Shown here piece after piece: positions 58,955 through 64,000 of a stretch of 64,000 bases of DNA (position 1 is its first letter; each line of letters begins with the position of its first letter). Made by a program: the position numbers and the translations under genes. The stretch is taken from the NCBI GenBank assembly GCA_017311185.1, contig JAESUZ010002594.1:124001-188000 (forward strand), given 5' to 3'. This DNA is from Proteles cristata cristata. Its lineage: Eukaryota > Chordata > Mammalia > Carnivora > Hyaenidae. Under the pieces are notes generated by a model, which worked only from the letters and a program-made list of their open reading frames with translations, ran no database searches and was not told the DNA's origin.

Positions 58955-59580
58955 ACTCGAGGGCGCAGACATCAGAAGCGCGAGGCGGAAGGGCCCGGGA
59001 GCTGCAGGGGGATGGGCGGCAACCGCCATGGAGGAGGGGCGGGCGGGGGCGGGCATGCCGGTGTCCCCGCCTCCCAGCCGTGGCGCGGGAAGCGGGCGCG
59101 GCTCCGCGGCTCTCCGGCGCCCCTGCGCTCGGGCCAGCGGCGGTCGGGGCAGGGGCGGGGCGGTTAAGGTTGGCGGGCCGGGTGGGGACGCAGAGTCTGA
59201 CGAGATCAAAGACTGCTGTCCTACCGGGCCCCGCGCGCCGGGGTCACGTGGCCCCTCGGAGAATGGGGAGGGGCGGGCGAGCCGGCGGCCCCACAGCTCT
59301 CGGGAGTCTGGAGCGCCCGCGGAGCCATGCTGCGGAGCTGCGCCCTACGACTGCGCACGCCCGGGCTTGTGCGCTGCCTGCGGGGAGGTGCGCCTCTGCC
59401 GGCGAGGGACCCGTGGTCGCCGCGGGTGAGTCCCGGAGCCGGGCGGCAGGCGCGGGCGGCTGAGCCAGGCTGCGTCGGGGGCGACCCGGTGAGGACCATT
59501 GCGCCGCACTGTGGATCAACCCGCTGGCCGCAGAGTAAAAGCTAACGTCAGCCCGGGTTGTTAGCGTCGGTGTTGGCTGG
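58955..59580 (+). promoter_or_regulatory. THEM4: CpG island promoter of THEM4
   Basis: GC- and CpG-rich block standing out from AT-rich surroundings and covering the start codon and exon 1. Visible elements are GC boxes at about 59036-59053, 59152-59161 and 59268-59278, a palindromic E-box GTCACGTG at 59243-59250 (USF or TFE/MITF type, also the core of a CLEAR element), and a half NRF1-like TGCGCACGC at 59352-59360 inside the exon. I see no TATA box at a useful distance, so dispersed initiation is likely. The transcription start cannot be fixed from sequence; somewhere in about 59,180-59,310 is my inference. Confidence 0.75.
59327..59425 (+). CDS. THEM4: THEM4 coding exon 1 (partial gene)
   Basis: This exon encodes 33 residues beginning MLRSCALRLRTPG, close to the N terminus of mammalian THEM4 (human begins MLRSCAARLRTLG), and is about the same length as the human segment before the LRSF block. 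THEM4 is a mitochondrial long-chain acyl-CoA thioesterase of the hotdog-fold family, also reported to bind Akt (CTMP). The residues seen here are the arginine-rich, acid-poor type of a mitochondrial targeting peptide; the catalytic hotdog domain lies in later exons outside the window. The ATG has G at -3 (gccATGc) and is in a CpG island. The exon ends CGG, then the donor GTGAG at 59426-59430, so the intron is phase 0. The second half of the peptide diverges from human, as expected for a transit peptide. Identification rests on the first 13 residues, the promoter setting and the splice site; exon 2 was not found. Confidence 0.8.
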
Positions 59581-60073
59581 GGCCGCCTACTTACGGTCCT
59601 GAGGTTCAAAGCCGGAGAGGGACAGGGAGGGGACTCCCGGTATGAAGCAGCGTGCAGAATGCTGTACTCTGGTTTTAGGGCGGGGGATCCCGCTGCTTCT
59701 GATACCAGTAGCGAAGGGGTCACGGTGCGGGCAAGGTCACACAGCAGGCGAGTGGTCGAGTTCGGGTCTGATCTAGCAGTCCGGCTCCTGAGTGGCACAT
59801 CCTTTATTCGGTCGCGAGAAGAGCGGTGTCTCTCCCTAGGAGTTCATCCTAGTCGCCTCTGCTTGACAGAAGGTTGGTGAGGTTGGTGTAAGAGTAAAAT
59901 GAGGTAATATTGCTTGTTCTGGTGTCCCTGTGTTTTGCTTCACTGAATAATCAATTGATGCTAATTAAGCCCCAACAATATGCAAGACGTTAGTCTCAGA
60001 TGGTGTAATGACGAGTAGGAAAACTCTCGATCGAGTTTGGGAGAAAAAGCCGAGATGGGAAAAAAAATGTACT
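59581..60073. other. 5' part of THEM4 intron 1
   Basis: Reverse MIR-like trace at 59700-59800 (gcaaggtcacacagcagg). Nothing else seen. Confidence 0.5.
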
Positions 60074-60268
60074 AGGGCCCCTGGGTGGCCCAGTAGGTTG
60101 AGCCTCTGACTTCAGCTCAGGTCGTGATCTCACGGTTTGTGAGTTAGCTCGAGCCCCGCATGAGGCCCACTGCTGTCATCGCGGAGCCCGCTTGGGGTCT
60201 TCTGTCTCCCTCTTCCTCCGCTCTCTCCGTGCGCTCTCTCCCAAAAATAAATAAAACGTTTTTTAAAG
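60074..60268 (+). mobile_element. Felid-type SINE
   Basis: Full copy, slightly shortened body, in intron 1, same strand as the gene. Confidence 0.9.
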
Positions 60269-60375
60269 ATTACTATATGCTATAATGAAGGAATCATAGA
60301 GGAAGGAACAGCTCTGTATTGGGCAAGAACTTCAAGCTTTCTTGTACCTTTTCTTTTAAAGAGTAATGTGTGCAG

Positions 60376-60562
60376 GAGCGCCTGGGTGGCTCTGTCATTG
60401 AGCGTGGAATCTTAATTTTTGCTTAAGTCAGAATCTCAGGATGTGGTATAAAGGTCTGCTGGGCATGGAGCCAGTTTGAGGATTCCTTGTCTCTCCCTCT
60501 GTCCCTCTCCCTTCCCTGTTCTGTGCACTCTCTCGCTCTCTCTCAAATTTAAAAAAAAAAAA
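60376..60562 (+). mobile_element. Felid-type SINE, diverged
   Basis: Head gagcgcctgggtggctctg; flanks gtgtgcag and aatatgcag. Confidence 0.88.
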
Positions 60563-60785
60563 GGAATAATATGCAGATTGGTTATTAACCCAATGCCATC
60601 TTTCACTTTGGAAAAGAAAACACCAAGTGCCCCTCTCACAACTACAAAGATAAATTTTTCTTTAATTAGTCGATGCCTTGTAATCTGTGTTGAGAATATT
60701 TAATAGTAGTATTTACGGGCTTTATGAGCCTTTTCTTTCTGTTTAGTAACTTAAAAGGAGATACATTAAAAAGAAGTCATGACTT

Positions 60786-60876
60786 GAGGCACCAGGCTGG
60801 CTCAATTAGTAGAGCATGAGATTCGGGTGGTGAGTTCTAGCCCCATGCTGGGTGTGGAGATTACTTTAAAAAAGAA
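60786..60876 (+). mobile_element. Old short SINE
   Basis: Short type; target duplication aagaagtcatgactt (60771-60785) and aagaagtcataactt (60877-60891). Confidence 0.9.
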
Positions 60877-61049
60877 AGAAGTCATAACTTCAGGTAATGA
60901 GTCCCACCTGGAAAATATGTTACCAAAGATCAAGTAAGACATTTCCTCCCCAGAGGGCTACAAAAGGTAATGATTATCCCTAACATTTATCCCTCGCTCA
61001 TACAGTCTGTGCTGAGAATTTGCAAGTGACTTTACATCAAGTATCACTT

Positions 61050-61490
61050 AGTTCTCACCCCCTTGAACTGAAACTTTCATTATTTTTATTTTTCACAATA
61101 TCACGTTGTTCATCTGAGGACCTAAACTCAACACGCCTCTTATTAAAGTTAATAGATCCACTTCTACTCTTCCCCCTCCTAACACACAAACACCAACAAA
61201 ACCTCCTTTCTTCTTCCCACCCCAGTCAGATTGGATCATCCAAGGCTCTTCTACGTCTCTTCCCCCATGATCAGCCTCTCCACCTACTTCAACTTCTAAC
61301 CATATCTCACCTGGATCTTGGCATCAGTCTTTTAATCACTTTTCCTGCTGCTCTACTCACCTTGCAATTCATCCTGTATACCAGAGAGAAGTTTTTAAAA
61401 CCTAAGTTCACATTACTGCTTTGCTTAAAACTTCATGAGACCCCCCATTGTGGAAAAAAGTGTTTTATCATTCAAATGCCACCGTCATGA
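61050..61490 (+). mobile_element. L2 LINE relic
   Basis: 'aagtttttaaaacctaagtt', 'ttgcttaaaacttcatgaga' and the CT-rich upstream part follow L2; the long ORF here is fortuitous. Confidence 0.65.
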
Positions 61491-61889
61491 TTTTGAAAAG
61501 ACTGCCTTTCTTTAATGAGCTTTATCCTGAGGAATAACTTGTGAAATCACATGTATGGTGTGTTATTTATGTCCTTTAATAAAATGCATTTAAAAATACG
61601 TAAGTCGTTGTCCTTGCACCACCTAAAAAATCACCTTTCATTTTGACCTTTGGAAACATTGACTTAGCAGATGAAATCTAATCTCTGCATCGAGGCCAAA
61701 GAGCCTCTGGGGTGTGTTGCATCTGCCACCTTGCGATCCACATCTGGCTTTTTTTTTTTTTTTTTGCACGTTGCATCCGTGAAGACTGAAATACTGGCAG
61801 TGCCCCCAAGGTGTCACACGGTTGTGTCACCTCTGTATGCATTTGCTTGGTGCAGCCTTCCCATTCTCTCCTTCGTGAACTTTTTAATC
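61491..61889. other. No feature seen
   Basis: T run 61750-61766; otherwise unique intronic sequence. Confidence 0.5.
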
Positions 61890-62095
61890 CCTTAGGAATC
61901 ACTCCCATCAGTGCTCATCTTTTTGAAGTTTTCCCTGAATGTCGCTCCTTCTGTGTCCGTATGTGCTTCTATTAGGGTAGTTTTCACACCCGAGGCTGCA
62001 AGCATTTGAGGGCAGAGCCTAAGTCTTCTCTCTTTGTCTTATCCAGTTCCTGGCATAGAACCAAGTATGTAGCAGATTTTAAAAAGTTCACTGCA
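61890..62095 (+). mobile_element. L2 LINE 3' end
   Basis: 'tttgagggcagagcctaagt' and 'ccagttcctggcatagaacc'. Confidence 0.72.
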
Positions 62096-62365
62096 TTTAG
62101 TGGAATCCCACACTTCCAAAGTTAAAATCAGATAGCAGAGCCCACAGCCGATGGAGTCATTCTAGTTCCTAAAAGCCTTGAATTACCTCTGTCACCCCGT
62201 CCTTAAAAGGACGCTGGAACTGATCTATCCTACAGTTGTTTAAGATGAGACGTATGGATGTGCCAAATCCTACACATTATATTCTCCCTTTTAGTTGACA
62301 TGTGTTGGTCAGTACATATTTTATCTGTGATTAATTGTATCTGTTATTTCCAGCATTCATGTGCT

Positions 62366-62596
62366 TTATTTTCATGGGTTTGGTTTTGTTGTTGTTGTTG
62401 TTTGAGAGAGAGAGAGGGTACTTGTGTGCCCTTGCAAGCAGGGGAGGGACCTAGAGAGGAGAAAGAGAATCCCAAGCAGGCTCTGTGCTGTCAGCGCAGA
62501 GACTGACATGGGGCTCAAACTCACGAACCTTGAGATCATGTCCTGAGCCCAAATCTAGAGTTGGTTGCTTAACCAGTTGAGCCACCCAGACACCCC
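62366..62596 (-). mobile_element. Felid-type SINE
   Basis: Reverse copy with (GTT)n tail; flanks ccagcattcatg and ccagaattcacg. Confidence 0.9.
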
Positions 62597-62730
62597 CAGA
62601 ATTCACGTAATTTAAAAGCCGCGTGATTGAGACTTTTCTAAGGAAATAATCCAAAATAGAGAAAAAGCTATTTTCATAATGTTCCAATGAACATTTTCAT
62701 TTAAAGCAGCCAAAAATTGAAAACACTTTT

Positions 62731-62951
62731 ATTTTTGTTTGTTTTTAAATGTTTTTAATGTTTGCTTATTTTTGAGAAAGAGAAAGAGCGTGAGCAGGAA
62801 GGTACAGAGAGACACACACACAGAATCTGAAGCAGGTTCCAAGCTGTCGGCACAGAGTCCAACGTTGGGCTCGAACTCTCGAACCACAAGATCAAGATCG
62901 TAACCTGAGCCAAACTCAGATGCTTAACTGACCGAGCCACCCAGGTGCTCC
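62731..62951 (-). mobile_element. Felid-type SINE in L1
   Basis: Reverse copy; flanks share gaaaacactt / ggaaacactt. Confidence 0.9.
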
Positions 62952-63141
62952 TGGAAACACTTTAAATGGTTAAGTAAATTATAGTCCATCAATTTAAAAG
63001 ACTATTTTTCTGCTGTTGAAAATGGTGATAATTGAGATTAAGGACATGAGAAAGTGGGCACTAAATACTTTTAAGTGGTGAGGCAGGAAAAAATAAATTT
63101 CTTACTGAACTGCAAGTATGTTAAGAAAGATTACATGTAAG

Positions 63142-63409
63142 GGGCGCCTGGGTGGCTCAGTCGGTTGAGCGTCCAAATTCGGCTCAGGTCATGATCTCAT
63201 GGTTTGTGGGTTGGAGGCCCTTGTCCGGCTCTGTGCTGACAGCTCAGCCTGAAGCTGCTTCCGATTCTGTTTCCCTCGCTCTCTGCCCCTCCCCCACGCG
63301 CGCGCGCGCGCGTGCGTGTGTGTGTGTGTGTGTGTGTGTGTATGCGCACGCGCCCTCTCTCTCTCTCTCTCTCTCAAAAACAAACATTTTTAAAAGTTTT
63401 CTTTTAAAA
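63142..63409 (+). mobile_element. Felid-type SINE with Z-type microsatellite
   Basis: 18-base target duplication (63124-63141 and 63410-63427, one mismatch). Body contains the (CG)n(TG)n tract. Confidence 0.94.
63295..63353. repeat. (CG)n(TG)n tract, 59 bases alternating pyrimidine-purine
   Basis: From C63295 to C63353 every step alternates pyrimidine and purine without exception. Confidence 0.95.
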
Positions 63410-63542
63410 AGAAAGATTACATTTAAGAAAAGTTGGTAGAAAGACATCCAGATGTTAAGCATTGTTTTTCTTAAGATGGAGAGATAATGGGTGGATTTTT
63501 TAAAATTGTTTTTTCTTTCCCAAATTTTCTGAGCTGAGTTCT

Positions 63543-63599
63543 TTTTTTTTTTTTTTTTTCACAAATAGTTTATTGTCAAGTTCGTTTCCATATAACATC
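63543..63599 (-). mobile_element. Very short young L1 insertion
   Basis: Reverse: carnivore L1 3' end (tggaaacgaacttgacaata) plus poly(A), 57 bases in all, between perfect 14-base duplications ctgagctgagttct at 63529-63542 and 63600-63613. Confidence 0.93.
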
Positions 63600-63613
63600 C
63601 TGAGCTGAGTTCT

Positions 63614-64000
63614 AAAGAGATGAGCAAATCAAAACCACAGGGAAAAAACAAAGGTATAAATCCTGGGCCAGGGAGTGGAATAGTCTGATCCCACTCACAT
63701 TTCCTCTGGGAAGGTGATACTTTGTTCAGCCAGGAAGTTTTTAATTCTGTAGAGTTTTTGAGACCGGCCACTGTAGTGTCCCCGTCCAGCCAGGACGAGG
63801 TACCAACAGAAGGCAGGTTGGCTGCTTGTCCACAGCCCTGCTGTTTTGGTCTCGGGGTGTTGTCCGAGGGTTGTAGGTAACACTGAATCTGAACGGACGA
63901 AGTGGCTGGAAGTCTAATGGCATGGAGTCCATAGCTTCTGTGATCTTCAGTGTTCCAAGATTTCTGCCAAAATCAAAAGAACCAGTTTCCTTTCTCATGC
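63614..64000. other. Unexplained; long minus ORF reaching window end
   Basis: The minus strand is open from the window edge to 63741 (85 codons) and overlapped by two other minus ORFs; I recognise no protein family and no repeat. Not called as a gene. Confidence 0.35.

Larger units (their letters stand above)
62600..63528 (+). mobile_element. Old L1 fragment
   Basis: 'aaggaaataatccaaaatag', 'gttaagtaaattatagtcca', 'aaagattacatttaag': ancient L1 3' part, split by two SINEs and then by a short L1 insert. Confidence 0.7.
59426..64000 (+). other. THEM4: THEM4 intron 1 (start; continues past window)
   Basis: Begins with a consensus GTGAG donor. No acceptor followed by the conserved THEM4 exon 2 reading frame was found, so the intron is taken to run past the end. 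It contains the SINE, L2, MIR and L1 pieces listed separately. Confidence 0.6.

Noticed and set aside
58911..59463. ORFs of 172 and 182 codons across the CpG island as separate genes
   Set aside because: Stop-poor GC-rich frames overlapping THEM4 exon 1, low-complexity G/R/A composition, no family. Only the part from ATG 59028 is kept, as a possible regulatory uORF.
61020..61490. 156-codon ORF
   Set aside because: Lies in an L2 relic; leucine- and serine-rich translation of CT-rich DNA, not the L2 reading frame.

Overview
The window is nuclear DNA of a carnivoran mammal, most likely a felid. The main evidence is more than fifty copies of a tRNA-Lys-derived CAN-type SINE (head GGGGCGCCTGGGTGGCTCAG, a pol III B box GGTTCGAGCCC, a CT-rich body and an AATAAATAAA tail). 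This is the cat form of the family; the dog form has a different head. There are also carnivore-style L1 3' ends, old mammalian MIR, L2, MER20, Tigger and MLT1 relics, and no bacterial-type gene density.

Layout. Positions 1 to about 58,900 hold no protein-coding gene that I can support. This stretch is a dense, layered deposit of transposable elements. An old L1 lies on the plus strand at about 8.3-16.0 kb; it is cut by SINEs and by a processed RPL31 pseudogene (11.6-12.0 kb). A younger L1 3' end is at 21.07-21.84 kb. Old minus-strand L1 pieces lie at 38.5-39.5, 40.9-41.3, 43.0-46.1 and 48.3-52.0 kb. Two opposite copies of one LTR family sit at 29.8-30.3 and 37.7-38.4 kb. MLT1-like LTRs are at 25.3 and 35.7 kb. 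From 52 to 58 kb there are two solo LTRs, a 3' remnant of an endogenous retrovirus with its 3' LTR, and a Tigger-like DNA transposon.

At 58.95-59.58 kb there is a CpG island with GC boxes and an E-box but no obvious TATA box. Inside it I recognise coding exon 1 of THEM4 (acyl-CoA thioesterase, also called CTMP), plus strand 59,327-59,425, ending at a clean GTGAG splice donor. The rest of the window (59,426-64,000) would be THEM4 intron 1, again filled with SINEs, MIR, L2 and L1. In human 1q21.3 THEM4 is next to S100A10, so the gene-free 59 kb probably corresponds to the S100A10-THEM4 intergenic interval; S100A10 itself is not in the window.

I found no operon, CRISPR array, intact tRNA or rRNA gene, or new protein system. 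The observations most worth following are the THEM4 promoter (including a strong upstream overlapping ORF), nested and same-site retrotransposon insertions with readable target-site duplications, the ERV remnants, and several non-B-DNA-prone repeats. All family calls were made by eye without a repeat library, so boundaries are approximate unless a target-site duplication is quoted.
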